A stretch of DNA of 64,000 nucleotides from SKVR01 sp046291875 (GCA_046291875.1 JBKBSF010000020.1:1-64000), one strand, 5' to 3'. Positions 52,144-62,192 are shown, counted from the stretch's first letter. Notes: generated by a model not told the origin, from the letters alone. A program made the numbers and translations.

Positions 52144-53670
52144 TTACCTCTTTACCCTGATACGTTCCAGCACAACCTTGTGGATCTCTCCAATGGCAAT
52201 CCGCTCCTGTTGCATGGTATCGCGCTCCCGTATGGTAACGGTATTGTCTTCGAGGGTTTGATGATCGATGGTGATACAATAGGGTGTACCGATGGCATCC
52301 TGGCGGCGGTATCTGCGTCCAATGGCATCTTTCTCTTCGTAGGTGCACATGAAATCGTATTTGAGCAGATCCATTACTTCGCGTCCTTTCTCTGCAAGTC
52401 CGTCTTTTTTCATCAGCGGAAGCACGGCAATCTTGTAGGGAGCCAGTACCGGGGGCAGATTAAGCACTACACGTTCAGAACCATCTTCCAGGGTCTCCTC
52501 TTTGAAAGACTGGCTCAGGATAGCCAGGAACATCCTGTCGAGACCAATAGAGGTTTCCACCACAAAGGGTACATAGCTTTCGTTGGTTTCCGGATCGAAA
52601 TACTGCAATTTCTTTCCAGAGTATTTCTGGTGCGCACCCAGGTCGAAGTCGGTACGCGAGTGTATACCTTCCAGCTCTTTAAACCCAAAGGGGAACTCAA
52701 ATTCTATATCGGCAGCGGCATTGGCATAATGGGCCAGCTTGTCGTGATCGTGAAAGCGGTATTGTGTTTCAGGAATGCCCAGCGATAAGTGCCACTTCAT
52801 GCGTTCATCCTTCCAGTACTGGTACCATTGCATTTCTTCACCCGGACGCACAAAAAACTGCATTTCCATTTGTTCGAATTCACGCATGCGAAAAATAAAC
52901 TGGCGTGCCACTATTTCGTTGCGGAAAGCTTTCCCGATCTGTGCAATCCCAAAGGGGATCTTCATCCGGCCGGTCTTCTGCACGTTGAGATAATTCACAA
53001 AAATGCCCTGGGCCGTTTCAGGACGAAGATAGATCAGGTTGGCATCTTCGCTCACCGAACCCATCTGGGTGCTGAACATCAGGTTGAATTGCCTTACCTC
53101 GGTCCAGTTGCGGGAGCCAGAAATCGGACAAACAATCTCAAGATCCTCAATGAGTTGCTTCACATCTTTCAGATCGTTGTCTTCCAGAGCCTTCACAAAC
53201 CGGCTGCGGATGGCTTCAATCTTCTCGGCATTGGCAACCACACGTGGGTTGGTTTCGCGAAACATCTTCTCATCGAAGCTATCGCCAAACTTTTTGGCAG
53301 CCTTTTCAACTTCCTTGTTGATCTTCTCTTCCAGCTTAGCCATGTGGTCTTCGATGAGCACATCGGCGCGGTATCTCTTCTTGGAGTCTTTGTTGTCGAT
53401 AAGCGGATCGTTAAATGCATCTACGTGGCCCGAGGCCTTCCAAACGGTAGGATGCATAAAAATAGCAGAATCAATGCCTACAATGTTTTCGTGGTATTGT
53501 ACCATGGCTTTCCACCAGTAGTCCTTGATGTTGTTTTTCAACAGTGCACCATTCTGACCATAGTCATATACAGCACTTAAACCATCATAAATTTCACTGG
53601 ATTGAAAAATAAAGCCATACTCTTTGGCATGGGCAATGATTTTCTTGAAAACATCGTCTCCTTTAAGCAT
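52144..53670 (-). CDS. glyS: Glycyl-tRNA synthetase (alpha2 type)
   Basis: 508 aa, the dimeric archaeal/eukaryotic-type enzyme used by Bacteroidetes, not the alpha2-beta2 form. Class II motif 2 (FRNEIVARQFIFRMREFEQ, about residues 241-259), YLRPETAQGIF and the motif 3 region with SIGLDRMF (about residue 396) are visible. The C-terminal anticodon-binding domain (APYKIAVLPLMKKDG) is present. It charges tRNA-Gly. It follows the diacylglycerol-kinase-like gene by 26 bp, so the minus-strand order asd, kinase, glyS looks like one transcript. Confidence 0.96.
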   Translation of the reverse strand: MLKGDDVFKKIIAHAKEYGFIFQSSEIYDGLSAVYDYGQNGALLKNNIKDYWWKAMVQYHENIVGIDSAIFMHPTVWKASGHVDAFNDPLIDNKDSKKRYRADVLIEDHMAKLEEKINKEVEKAAKKFGDSFDEKMFRETNPRVVANAEKIEAIRSRFVKALEDNDLKDVKQLIEDLEIVCPISGSRNWTEVRQFNLMFSTQMGSVSEDANLIYLRPETAQGIFVNYLNVQKTGRMKIPFGIAQIGKAFRNEIVARQFIFRMREFEQMEMQFFVRPGEEMQWYQYWKDERMKWHLSLGIPETQYRFHDHDKLAHYANAAADIEFEFPFGFKELEGIHSRTDFDLGAHQKYSGKKLQYFDPETNESYVPFVVETSIGLDRMFLAILSQSFKEETLEDGSERVVLNLPPVLAPYKIAVLPLMKKDGLAEKGREVMDLLKYDFMCTYEEKDAIGRRYRRQDAIGTPYCITIDHQTLEDNTVTIRERDTMQQERIAIGEIHKVVLERIRVKR

Positions 53671-53696
53671 AAAACAGAATTTCTTGTGTGATTGAA

Positions 53697-54677
53697 TTAT
53701 TTGTGTTCAGGTTTTTTAAAGAGCTTCTCCTTGTTTACAACAACCCTGAGGCTTCTGGGAATAATGGTAAAAGTAAAGGGCGACTGGCCCAGCGACTCTC
53801 CATCGGCCTCCATGAGCACCGGTGTTTTGGGCTCAATGATAATATGACGGCCCTGCAGCATTTCTACTTTTTTATGTTTCCCGATGGTGCCATTATACAA
53901 GCGGTTTACATTGTAAATGACCGACCATTTGCTCATATCCTTGATAAGGGTGAGAGAGAAAAGACCATCATCGGGTACTGCATTGGGGGCTTGTTTCATG
54001 CCTCCGCCGTTGTACTGGCCAATGGCTACACCCATGCTGAATATATGATGGTTCACCTCTGTGTCGTCAATAACGATGCGGGTGGGCACACTTTGAAAAG
54101 AAAAAAGTGAGGCAAAAATATTCTTGAAATAAACCAGTGCGTTGGCACGGCCCAGGTCTTTGTCCTTGTTGGTTTTCTGGGCTACCAGTCCATCGAAACC
54201 CAGCCCAGCCATGTTTACAAAATAGCGGTAGCGGGTTTCGCTGTTGTTGGCAAAGCTTACCATCCCGGCATCTTGCACAAAGGTTTCTTCTTTGGCAATC
54301 AGGGCAATGCTTTTTTTGTATTCGGAAGGGATAAAAAAGGTTCTGCCCCAGTCGTTGCCGGTTCCTACAGAAATTACAGCAATGGTAATTTCAGTGGTAT
54401 TGACTGCTTTTTGCCGAAAAACGCCATTGATCACTTCATTGAGGGTACCATCGCCACCAATGGAGATCACTTTGCGGTATCCTTTTTCGATATACTCCTT
54501 TGTCAGGGATATTGCATGATCGCGCTTTTCAGTGAATACTGCCGTGTAGTCAATATTCTGTTGTTGCAACAACTCAGAGATCTTTTTCCAGTCTCTTTCA
54601 CATTTTCTTACTCCGGCATTGGGGTTAACCACCGCAAGCCATTTGTTATCAAATTCCTTTTTTTCCAATTCTCCCAC
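53697..54677 (-). CDS. Diacylglycerol kinase-family lipid kinase
   Basis: 326 aa. The start is a GTG (an in-frame stop lies two codons upstream). The alternatives are internal TTG codons. The N-terminal NPNAG and the GGDGTLNEVINGVF motif (about residue 74-87) identify the DAGK/sphingosine kinase catalytic domain, which binds ATP. The second domain is beta-rich with VGTGNDWGRTFFIP. Members phosphorylate lipid substrates such as diacylglycerol or recycle undecaprenol-type lipids; the substrate is not known. It lies 79 bp after asd, with a possible own -7 box, and 26 bp before glyS. Confidence 0.9.
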   Translation of the reverse strand: MGELEKKEFDNKWLAVVNPNAGVRKCERDWKKISELLQQQNIDYTAVFTEKRDHAISLTKEYIEKGYRKVISIGGDGTLNEVINGVFRQKAVNTTEITIAVISVGTGNDWGRTFFIPSEYKKSIALIAKEETFVQDAGMVSFANNSETRYRYFVNMAGLGFDGLVAQKTNKDKDLGRANALVYFKNIFASLFSFQSVPTRIVIDDTEVNHHIFSMGVAIGQYNGGGMKQAPNAVPDDGLFSLTLIKDMSKWSVIYNVNRLYNGTIGKHKKVEMLQGRHIIIEPKTPVLMEADGESLGQSPFTFTIIPRSLRVVVNKEKLFKKPEHK

Positions 54678-54736
54678 GTATTAGTTTTTACAATGACAGA
54701 AGGCATGAGTGTATCCTCCTGATTAAAAACAAACTG

Positions 54737-54744
54737 CAAAAGTA
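54737..54744 (-). promoter_or_regulatory. Candidate -7 box for the lipid-kinase gene
   Basis: Minus-strand TACTTTTG fits TAnnTTTG, 60 bp before the GTG start at 54677. The -33 region has no TTG. Confidence 0.25.
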
Positions 54745-54756
54745 CAAAAAAATGGG

Positions 54757-55752
54757 TTATGCCTGAACCAGGTTTTTTTCCAGCAGCATTTGTGCAATTT
54801 GCACGGCATTGGTGGCGGCACCTTTGCGCAGGTTGTCGGCTACAATCCACATATCCATGGCGTTGTTGCGCGATACATCTCTTCGGATCCGACCCACGAA
54901 TACTTCATCGCGTTGATGAGCAAAGCGCGGCATGGGATATAGATTCTCTGACGGATTATCCTGGACAATGATTCCTGGGGCTTGCTCGAGCAAACGGCGC
55001 ACATCGCTCAGCTCGTAGGGTTTTTCCATCTCTATGTTAACCGCTTCAGAGTGACCTCCTTTTACCGGAACACGCACCACTGTGGCGGTAACCTGTATGT
55101 TTTGATCTTCCAGGATCTTGCGGGTTTCGTTTACCAGCTTCATCTCTTCAGCAGTATAGCCATTCTCAAGGAAGTCTCCTCCATGGGGAAAACAATTCAG
55201 ATCAATGGGCCAGGGGTAAACCATCTGGGGCTCCAGCCCGGCTCTTTCATCGTCAAGCTGTTTTACGGCATTTACGCCGGTGCCGGTAACCGATTGGTAA
55301 GTAGAGATTACCAGTCTTTTTATGCCATAGTTTTTATGAATGGGGTTCAGTGCCACAACCATTTGTATGGTACTGCAGTTGGGGTTGGCAATAATGCGGT
55401 CGTTGGCGTTGAGCCGGTGAGGGTTTACCTCGGGCACTACCAAAGGAATATGGTCGAACATGCGCCATGCAGAAGAGTTGTCGATGACAAAGGTGCCTGA
55501 GGCTGCAAACTTCTCGGCCCAGGCACGTGATACTGAGGCCCCGGCAGAGAAAATGGCAATCTGTGGACGCGCATCCAGGGCATCCTGCAAACTGCATACC
55601 TTATAAGGCTTGCCTCCAAAATGCACCTCCTTGCCCACTGAACGTTCTGAGGCAGCAGGATAAAATTGAGTTACAGGAAAATTTCTTTCTTCAAGAACCT
55701 GGATCATTACCTGGCCCACCAGACCGGTGGCACCTACCAAAGCAAGCTTCAT
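54757..55752 (-). CDS. asd: Aspartate-semialdehyde dehydrogenase
   Basis: 331 aa. It has the N-terminal NADP-binding glycine motif GATGLVGQVM (residues 8-17) and the catalytic Cys126 in NPNCSTIQ. VPVKGGHSEAVNIEME contains the conserved active-site His and substrate contacts. The enzyme reduces aspartyl phosphate to aspartate semialdehyde in the pathway to lysine, diaminopimelate, threonine and methionine. It heads the minus-strand group with the lipid kinase and glyS. Confidence 0.96.
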   Translation of the reverse strand: MKLALVGATGLVGQVMIQVLEERNFPVTQFYPAASERSVGKEVHFGGKPYKVCSLQDALDARPQIAIFSAGASVSRAWAEKFAASGTFVIDNSSAWRMFDHIPLVVPEVNPHRLNANDRIIANPNCSTIQMVVALNPIHKNYGIKRLVISTYQSVTGTGVNAVKQLDDERAGLEPQMVYPWPIDLNCFPHGGDFLENGYTAEEMKLVNETRKILEDQNIQVTATVVRVPVKGGHSEAVNIEMEKPYELSDVRRLLEQAPGIIVQDNPSENLYPMPRFAHQRDEVFVGRIRRDVSRNNAMDMWIVADNLRKGAATNAVQIAQMLLEKNLVQA

Positions 55753-55886
55753 ATGATTGTTTTTTTAAGTTTATTGTTGATTTTCCGGAAGCTTCTCCCC
55801 TGTATCCGGTTTTCTGCATAGCAACCCTTAGACTGAACGGTTGCATTGCTTTTCGGTATGAGGGGGGAGACAGATCAAATGTTTGG

Positions 55887-55894
55887 CAAAAATA
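55887..55894 (-). promoter_or_regulatory. Candidate -7 box for asd
   Basis: Minus-strand TATTTTTG fits TAnnTTTG, 135 bp before the asd start and near the start of the divergent gene at 55929. Confidence 0.25.
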
Positions 55895-55928
55895 GTATAT
55901 TTACCCGCTATTCAGAAACCAAATTTTC

Positions 55929-58900
55929 ATGCTCAGAGTTTTACTTTTTTTCACTTTAGGTTGCCTGCATGCAATGGCCCTGGCACAATTTACCGACGAT
56001 TTCAGCGATGGTAATTTTACTCAAAACCCTTCATGGGTGGGTACTACCCAAAAGTTTGTTGTTGAGGATCAGGTTTTGCGTCTCAATGATAATCAGGCAG
56101 GAGAAGCCTGGCTGGCCACCCAAAGCAGTGTGCTCCATAATACCCAATGGGAGTTTTGGGTAAGACTGGCATTTACTCCATCCAACAATAACCATCCTCG
56201 TATTTACCTGGTTAGCGATTCGCCCGATCTGCAAGGTCCGCTCAATGGTTATTACATCCGTATCGGCAAGGATGGCACCGATAATAAACGGCTTTACTTT
56301 TACCGGCAGACTGGCGAAACCTCCACAGAGATTATGGCAGGTGCTACCAACCTGGCAACTACCACCAACAACCGTATCCGGATCAAGGCAACCCGCGACG
56401 CGGTTGGGAATTGGGAGTTCTGGGCTGATCCGGGTGGCGGCACATTGTATCTTCCGCAAGGGTCGGTAACAGACAATCAGCACACCACAACCCAGTGGTT
56501 TGGCGTGCATTGCCGCTACACTGTCAGCAATGCCACGAATTTCTGGTTCGACGATTTTTATGTGGGCGACATCATTGCCGACACCACTCCACCGCAGGTA
56601 GCCTCTTTACTGGCTACCAGCCCCAATACGCTTTTGGTACAGTTCTCAAAAGCAGTAGAACCTGCCACTGCTCAAAACGTGAATAATTATTTTGTTAACC
56701 AGGGCATCGGGGCGCCTCTTTCTGCCGTAAGAACCCCCGAAAACCCCGACAGGGTGCTGCTGACCTTCTCAGGCAATTTCGTTGTAGGCACATCTTATAC
56801 CCTTACAGTGTTAAATATTCAGGATTTTTCCGGCAATGTAATGGCTCCTTTTACCGGGAACTTTGCATGGTATGTTCCGGGGCGTTTTGATGTGGTATTC
56901 AGTGAGATCATGGCCAACCCCACTCCACAGGTGGGTTTGCCTGCCCACGAATACATTGAACTTTACAATACAACACCTTTTCTGATTAATCTTGAGGGCT
57001 GGATCTTTCAGCACGGCACCACCCAGCGTACTTTGCCTGCTGCCAGCATTGCTCCAGGGGAGTACCTGGTGCTTACACACCCCGGTGCCATCGACGAAAT
57101 GGAAAGCTTCGGCAATGTGGTTGCCGTGCCCGGATTGTCGTCGACAGCTCTTACCAATGCTGGCACAACCCTGATTTTGTACGACAATAATTTCGAAATC
57201 GTTTCCTGGGTGACTTATTCCGACCAGTGGTATGGCGACGATAATAAGGCAACGGGCGGATGGTCGCTTGAAAAAATTGATCTGTACAATTTTTGCCAGG
57301 GGGCTGGAAACTGGACCGCCAGTACGCATCCCAGCGGTGGCACACCAGGGGTGGCCAACTCTGTATTGGGCTCCAATCCGGATATTACGCCTCCCAGGTT
57401 GCTTGGCGTAGCCGTAGAAAATCCGTTGCAGATTACCTTGTATTTCAACGAAAGCATGGATGAAGAAAGCATAAGCAACCCTCAACTGTTTAACATCAAT
57501 CATGATGTGGGGCATCCGCTTTCCGTATCACTGAGCGAACCTGATTTCCGCATAGCCAATCTGATCCTGGCCAACCCATTGCAAAAGGACCGGGTCTATG
57601 AGATCAGTATCGATAGTCAGGTGAGCGATTGCGCCGGAAATGCTCTTGCGGTAAGGGTTGTTCAATTTGCTGATTATACAGCCCAACGGCACGATATTGT
57701 TTTCAATGAGATCATGGCCGATCCAACGCCGGTGGTAGGTTTGCCAGCAGAGAAGTACCTGGAAGTTTACAATACTACCGATTTTCCGATTCACCTGAGG
57801 GGCTGGGCGTTGACTCACAGCACCACGCGCAGAGAATTGCCCTTTGTTTTTGTGCCGGCGCGTTCTTATGCCGTTATAGCCACAGAGGCGGGAGCGGCCC
57901 GTCTGCAGGAGTTTCCTTCGGTTTTTGGGGTGCCTGGCCTGTCTGTCAATTTTCTTACCATAGGCGGGCTACCCCTGCAGCTCGAAAACCCACAAGGGCA
58001 GCTGATTACCTTTGTGCACTATTCTGATCAATGGTATGGCGACCCCTCCAAAGCCTCAGGTGGATGGTCGCTGGAAAAAATCGACCCCTACAATTTCTGT
58101 GCAGGGGCTTCCAACTGGAGGGCGGCTACCCACGAAAGAGGAGGGACACCGGGTACAGAGAATTCTGTAAGGGCATCCAATCCCGATCAGGTAGCTCCGC
58201 ATGTGCTCCGGGCAGGGTTCGTATCCGAAACCAGGGTCAGTCTCTTTTTCAGCGAAACCATGGATGATGTGCTGCTGGCAGACCCGGGGTCATTTGTGCT
58301 GAATCAGGGGATGGGCCAACCTGTGCAGGCTATCGTGTTTTCGCCCGAATTTCGAAGAGTCGATCTTGTATTGCCACAGGCAATGCAACCCGGTCAGGTG
58401 TATGAGATTACCGCCAGTAATGTGCTTACCGATTGTGCCGGTAATGCCCTTGAGGGAAACAGGGCACGGGTGGCAATCCCTCAACCTGCAGATAGCTTCG
58501 ACATAGTGATCAACGAAATCCTGTTCAATCCTCCTGATCGCGGTGTACGGTATATGGAGATCTACAACCGGTCCGACAAAACCATCGATCTGAGCAACTA
58601 TATGCTTTCATCGAAAGATACATTGGTGCAGGTACTCACCGGCACACGCAATATCACAGAGGAGAGCTGGCTTTTGTTTCCGGGAGATTATGCCGTGCTT
58701 ACCCCCAACCCCATGGTGGTACAAAGTCAGTTTATGACCCCCAACCCGCTCTCTTTTATCTCCATGACACTTCCCTCTATGACCAATACGCGAGGTATCG
58801 TGGTATTGGCCAGCAAAGGGCAAAGAATCATCGATATGCTGGTTTACGAGGAAAATATGCATTACCCTTTACTCGCCACTAAAAAAGGGGTGGCCCTTGA

Positions 58901-59339
58901 GCGGATCAACTACCACCGACCTACCCAGAGCCGGTCGAACTGGCACTCGGCAGCACAGAATGTGGGCTTCGGAACCCCCGGATACAAAAACTCGCAGTTC
59001 ACCTACGACCCCGATGGTGTTGAGGATGTTTTTGAGCTGTATCCGCGGGTATTCTCTCCCGACAATGATGGAGTAGACGATGTTCTGAATATTGCATGGG
59101 AGCTCGACAGGCCTGGTTTTACTGCCAATGTGGTTGTTTTCGACAGCCGGGGAAGGCGTATACGCACCCTGGCGCGCAGCGAGCTGCTGGCTGTCCGGGG
59201 GGTGATGATCTGGGATGGCGCCACCGACCAGGGCATGAAGGCCGATATGGGTATTTACATCGTGCATATTGAATTGTTTAATCCGGAGGGGGTAGTGCGC
59301 ACCTATCGCAAAACAGCGGTACTGGGAGGTCGGTTATGA
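55929..59339 (+). CDS. Secreted lamin-tail-domain protein with gliding/T9SS type B-like C-terminus
   Basis: 1,136 aa with a signal peptide (LLFFTLGCLHAMALAQ). The N-terminal lectin-like domain (about 20-215) is followed by alternating units. Ig-like/Big_5 domains begin with TTPPQVASL, ITPPRLLGV and QVAPHVLRA. Three lamin-tail (LTD) domains begin FSEIMANPTP, FNEIMADPTP and INEILFNPPD. The end has FSPDNDGVDDVLNI and a WDG...G.Y.V pattern, as in the gliding-motility-associated or FlgD-like C-terminal domain used for type IX secretion in type B substrates. It likely acts on the surface or outside the cell. LTD domains are often seen with nucleases, but no nuclease motif was found here. Confidence 0.88.
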   Translation: MLRVLLFFTLGCLHAMALAQFTDDFSDGNFTQNPSWVGTTQKFVVEDQVLRLNDNQAGEAWLATQSSVLHNTQWEFWVRLAFTPSNNNHPRIYLVSDSPDLQGPLNGYYIRIGKDGTDNKRLYFYRQTGETSTEIMAGATNLATTTNNRIRIKATRDAVGNWEFWADPGGGTLYLPQGSVTDNQHTTTQWFGVHCRYTVSNATNFWFDDFYVGDIIADTTPPQVASLLATSPNTLLVQFSKAVEPATAQNVNNYFVNQGIGAPLSAVRTPENPDRVLLTFSGNFVVGTSYTLTVLNIQDFSGNVMAPFTGNFAWYVPGRFDVVFSEIMANPTPQVGLPAHEYIELYNTTPFLINLEGWIFQHGTTQRTLPAASIAPGEYLVLTHPGAIDEMESFGNVVAVPGLSSTALTNAGTTLILYDNNFEIVSWVTYSDQWYGDDNKATGGWSLEKIDLYNFCQGAGNWTASTHPSGGTPGVANSVLGSNPDITPPRLLGVAVENPLQITLYFNESMDEESISNPQLFNINHDVGHPLSVSLSEPDFRIANLILANPLQKDRVYEISIDSQVSDCAGNALAVRVVQFADYTAQRHDIVFNEIMADPTPVVGLPAEKYLEVYNTTDFPIHLRGWALTHSTTRRELPFVFVPARSYAVIATEAGAARLQEFPSVFGVPGLSVNFLTIGGLPLQLENPQGQLITFVHYSDQWYGDPSKASGGWSLEKIDPYNFCAGASNWRAATHERGGTPGTENSVRASNPDQVAPHVLRAGFVSETRVSLFFSETMDDVLLADPGSFVLNQGMGQPVQAIVFSPEFRRVDLVLPQAMQPGQVYEITASNVLTDCAGNALEGNRARVAIPQPADSFDIVINEILFNPPDRGVRYMEIYNRSDKTIDLSNYMLSSKDTLVQVLTGTRNITEESWLLFPGDYAVLTPNPMVVQSQFMTPNPLSFISMTLPSMTNTRGIVVLASKGQRIIDMLVYEENMHYPLLATKKGVALERINYHRPTQSRSNWHSAAQNVGFGTPGYKNSQFTYDPDGVEDVFELYPRVFSPDNDGVDDVLNIAWELDRPGFTANVVVFDSRGRRIRTLARSELLAVRGVMIWDGATDQGMKADMGIYIVHIELFNPEGVVRTYRKTAVLGGRL

Positions 59340-59345
59340 TCTTTG

Positions 59346-60044
59346 TCAGATGGTCATGGCAAGTGTGGCCATCCAGACCCTTGTGCCTTTAATGGCTTTG
59401 AGTTGTTGTGCACAGGCCTCAAGGGTACTGCCGGTGGTAATTACATCATCGACCAGTAAAACATTCTTGCTTCTGAACACATTCTCGTCCTTCACTCTGA
59501 AAACAGTTTCCACATTCTTCCATCTGTTAAAACGTGCTTTGCGGGTTTGAGTCTGTGTCTTTTCGGTCTTGATCAGCTGATGGGTAATCAGGGGTTTGCC
59601 TGTAACCTGGCTGATGCCCCGGGCTATGACCTCACTTTGGTTGTATCCCCGTTGGTGTTGCTTACGGGGATGCATTGGAACGGGCACGATCATCTCCACC
59701 GGATCCCATAGAGGGTTTTGTCTGATACGGTGCCCCAGCATTCGTCCCAGGTAGTTGCCCACATCGGTTTTTCCCTTGTATTTAAGCTGATGCATAAGCT
59801 TCTGAACTTTTCCTCCCTTTTGAAAATAAAACAGAGCTGTAGCCGTTTCAATGTCGACCCGGCCCCAGAAAATCTGGGTGAATTTGTTCTCTCGTTCCTG
59901 GTGCAGCTGGGTTTCAGGAAGCTGATGACTGCAAAAACTGCAGATACATTCTTCATTGCTGATAAGTGCCACATTGCAGGCATAACACAAACGGGGGTAA
60001 AACAGCCCGAAAAAATCGCGAAGGTAATGGCCTATAAGGTTCAT
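59346..60044 (-). CDS. ComF family amidophosphoribosyltransferase-like protein
   Basis: 232 aa from the ATG at 60042-60044. A TTG seven codons earlier extends the frame but is less likely. The N-terminal C4 zinc-binding motif is C20-x2-C23 ... C35-x2-C38. The phosphoribosyltransferase domain has HPRKQHQRGYNQSEVIA and the PRPP loop VLLVDDVITTGST (about residue 200). ComF proteins are linked to DNA uptake in competent bacteria, and related proteins are widespread without proven reaction. It is convergent with the lamin-tail gene, 6 bp apart. Confidence 0.93.
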   Translation of the reverse strand: MNLIGHYLRDFFGLFYPRLCYACNVALISNEECICSFCSHQLPETQLHQERENKFTQIFWGRVDIETATALFYFQKGGKVQKLMHQLKYKGKTDVGNYLGRMLGHRIRQNPLWDPVEMIVPVPMHPRKQHQRGYNQSEVIARGISQVTGKPLITHQLIKTEKTQTQTRKARFNRWKNVETVFRVKDENVFRSKNVLLVDDVITTGSTLEACAQQLKAIKGTRVWMATLAMTI

Positions 60045-60090
60045 CCTGAGATAAATTGTGTGCAAATGAAGTGTTTACCTAAAAATACTA

Positions 60091-60098
60091 TAAATTTG
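60091..60098 (+). promoter_or_regulatory. Candidate -7 box upstream of the coiled-coil pair
   Basis: TAAATTTG fits TAnnTTTG, 164 bp before the first coiled-coil gene. The -33 region has no TTG. Possible alternative promoters nearer the gene were not recognised. Confidence 0.25.
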
Positions 60099-60261
60099 CA
60101 TGATTTTTAAAAGACACTGGCTTAATTTGCAGAAATGCAGACAGATGGTACAACGAAAATAAAGTAGCACGAACAAGAAACCGAATAAGGTTATTTTGCG
60201 TAAAATCAATTTGAAGAGAAATACACTATCAATTACAAACCGTTAAACTTGCTCTTTTAAA

Positions 60262-61203
60262 ATGGAAAGCACAAACAAAACAAATCAACCCAATTCAAAA
60301 TCCGGTAACATGACAGAAAAGAAAGCCAATGACAGCGTTTACAAAGGGACCATCCTTGTACTGGTAATTATCATAGGTGTGCTTACATTCCTGCTGATCA
60401 CCAGTCGTCAGTCTCTTAAAGATGTATCTTCCGAAAGAACCGTAGCCACCGAGCTCAATGTAGAGCTGCAGGATGAACTGAATACCCTTCTTGCAGAATA
60501 TAATGTTGTGAAAATGGAGTACGACAGTGTACTTACCCGCCAGGATAGTATTATTCAGGCCAATGCCAGAGAGATTCAGCGATTGATTGAGCAGCAGGGC
60601 GATTACCATCGTATCCGTCGCCAGTTGAACCTTTTACGCGAGATCACCCAGAACTATGTGCGTGAGATCGACAGCCTGCATACCGAGAACCGTGTGCTTA
60701 AAGCCGAGAACATTGAAATGCAGCAGGAGATTCAGCGTGTAACCCGCCAAACTACAGAACTGGCCCAAACCAAGCAGGAGCTCGAAGGCAAAGTTGAAAT
60801 TGCCTCCGCACTGCGAGCTTTCCAGATCAGTGCTACGCCTGTACGTTTAAGGGGCAGCAACCGGGAAGAAGAGACCGATCGTGCCCGCCGGACCGACCGT
60901 ATTCGTGTTTGCTTTACTGTAGCAGCCAATCCGGTAGCTCCTTCAGGAAATAAAAACGCTTTTATAAGAATTGCGGAACCTTCCGGAAATATTCTCCGTA
61001 TAAGTGATGCAGACCAGTATTCGTTCAGGTATGGCAATGACACCCTGCAGTTTTCTGTAAGAGGGCAGTTTAACTACCAGAATATGGACCAGCAGGTTTG
61101 CCTCTACTGGGATAAGAGAGAAGAGTTTGAACCCGGAATGTACCTTGTTTCGATCTTTACCGATAACGACAGAATGGGCGAGACCCAATTCTCTCTGCGA
61201 TAA
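60262..61203 (+). CDS. Membrane-anchored coiled-coil protein, paralogue 1
   Basis: 313 aa. A 28-residue polar N-terminus precedes a single transmembrane helix (TILVLVIIIGVLTFLLI, about residues 30-46). A long coiled coil (about 50-190) follows, then a beta-rich C-terminal domain of about 110 residues. The C-terminal domain shares RTDRIRVCFTVAANPVAPSG, QFNYQNMDQQVCLYW and the FEPGMYLVSIF pattern with the next gene product. Orientation by charge puts the C-terminus outside the cytoplasm. The gene is 50 bp upstream of its paralogue. No function is known to me. Confidence 0.85.
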   Translation: MESTNKTNQPNSKSGNMTEKKANDSVYKGTILVLVIIIGVLTFLLITSRQSLKDVSSERTVATELNVELQDELNTLLAEYNVVKMEYDSVLTRQDSIIQANAREIQRLIEQQGDYHRIRRQLNLLREITQNYVREIDSLHTENRVLKAENIEMQQEIQRVTRQTTELAQTKQELEGKVEIASALRAFQISATPVRLRGSNREEETDRARRTDRIRVCFTVAANPVAPSGNKNAFIRIAEPSGNILRISDADQYSFRYGNDTLQFSVRGQFNYQNMDQQVCLYWDKREEFEPGMYLVSIFTDNDRMGETQFSLR

Positions 61204-61253
61204 ATTGAAATGTTTCACTGATCTCTGTTTTACGGAGACCCAAACTTTTAGTT

Positions 61254-62192
61254 ATGGAAAACAATCTTGATATGAACGGTAATGGCACCAAAAGACGCAG
61301 CAGTGGTTCAGGAGTAGTAATCTTTCTCTCCATCCTTGCCATTCTATTAGCCATTGGCGCCGCTTTCCTGTTGCGCGAGAACCTTAGTGCACGCTACGAA
61401 GCCGAAGCGGCCAAACTGAAGGTAAAAGAGGTTTCCGATGAACGCGATATTCTGCTTGCACAGCTGGATGAGCTGGAAGCCAAATACGACCTGATGGCTG
61501 CCGAGCATAAGGAAATGGAAGATCAGCTCAACGCAGAAAAAAGAAGAGTAAACCAGTTGCGCGCCCAGATACGGGGGGGAGGTCCGGTGAGTGGTACCGA
61601 TGCCAACGTATACCGCCAGAGAATTGAAGAACTCGAACTTCAGCTGGAGGAGTATCGTCAGCAAATTGATATGCTGCTGGCCGAAAACCTTACTCTCTCA
61701 GGAGAAAATGCACAGATCCGTTCAACCCTCAATTTTACCACAGCGCGTAACCTGGAGCTGGAGGATAAAAACAAGGAGCTGGAAAAAAAGGTAGAGAAAG
61801 CCTCGATCCTCACCATCTCTAATCTGGAGTTCACCGCGCTTCGCGAAAGAAGAAGAGGAGATGAACCCACTACCTCGGCCCGCAGAGCAGACAAAATCAG
61901 GGTGTGCTTTACCATCAACCAGAACCTGGTTGCTCCTCCCGGAAACCGGAATTTCTACGTGAGAATCATCGATCCTTCCAATCAGGTGCTTTCCACCTCT
62001 CCCGACAACACGCTTTTATTTGAGGGCGAAACCATACAGTATTCCATTCTGCGAACCATCAACTTCCAGAACAACTCCCAGGATGTTTGTGTGATCTGGA
62101 ATCAAAGCGAACGTTTCCAGAAAGGCTACTACAATGTGGTGGTATTCTGCGAAGGTGAAGAGGTTGGATATAAACTTTTCCAGCTCGACTAA
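61254..62192 (+). CDS. Membrane-anchored coiled-coil protein, paralogue 2
   Basis: 312 aa with the same plan as its upstream neighbour: a short basic N-terminus (TKRRSSG), a transmembrane helix (VVIFLSILAILLAIGAAFLL, about 21-40), a coiled coil (about 50-185) and a C-terminal beta domain. The C-terminal domain has RADKIRVCFTINQNLVAPPG, NFQNNSQDVCVIW and FQKGYYNVVVF. The coiled coils differ in sequence, while the C-terminal domains align throughout. The pair may hetero-oligomerise. A strong terminator follows at 62227, separating them from pheT. Confidence 0.85.
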   Translation: MENNLDMNGNGTKRRSSGSGVVIFLSILAILLAIGAAFLLRENLSARYEAEAAKLKVKEVSDERDILLAQLDELEAKYDLMAAEHKEMEDQLNAEKRRVNQLRAQIRGGGPVSGTDANVYRQRIEELELQLEEYRQQIDMLLAENLTLSGENAQIRSTLNFTTARNLELEDKNKELEKKVEKASILTISNLEFTALRERRRGDEPTTSARRADKIRVCFTINQNLVAPPGNRNFYVRIIDPSNQVLSTSPDNTLLFEGETIQYSILRTINFQNNSQDVCVIWNQSERFQKGYYNVVVFCEGEEVGYKLFQLD

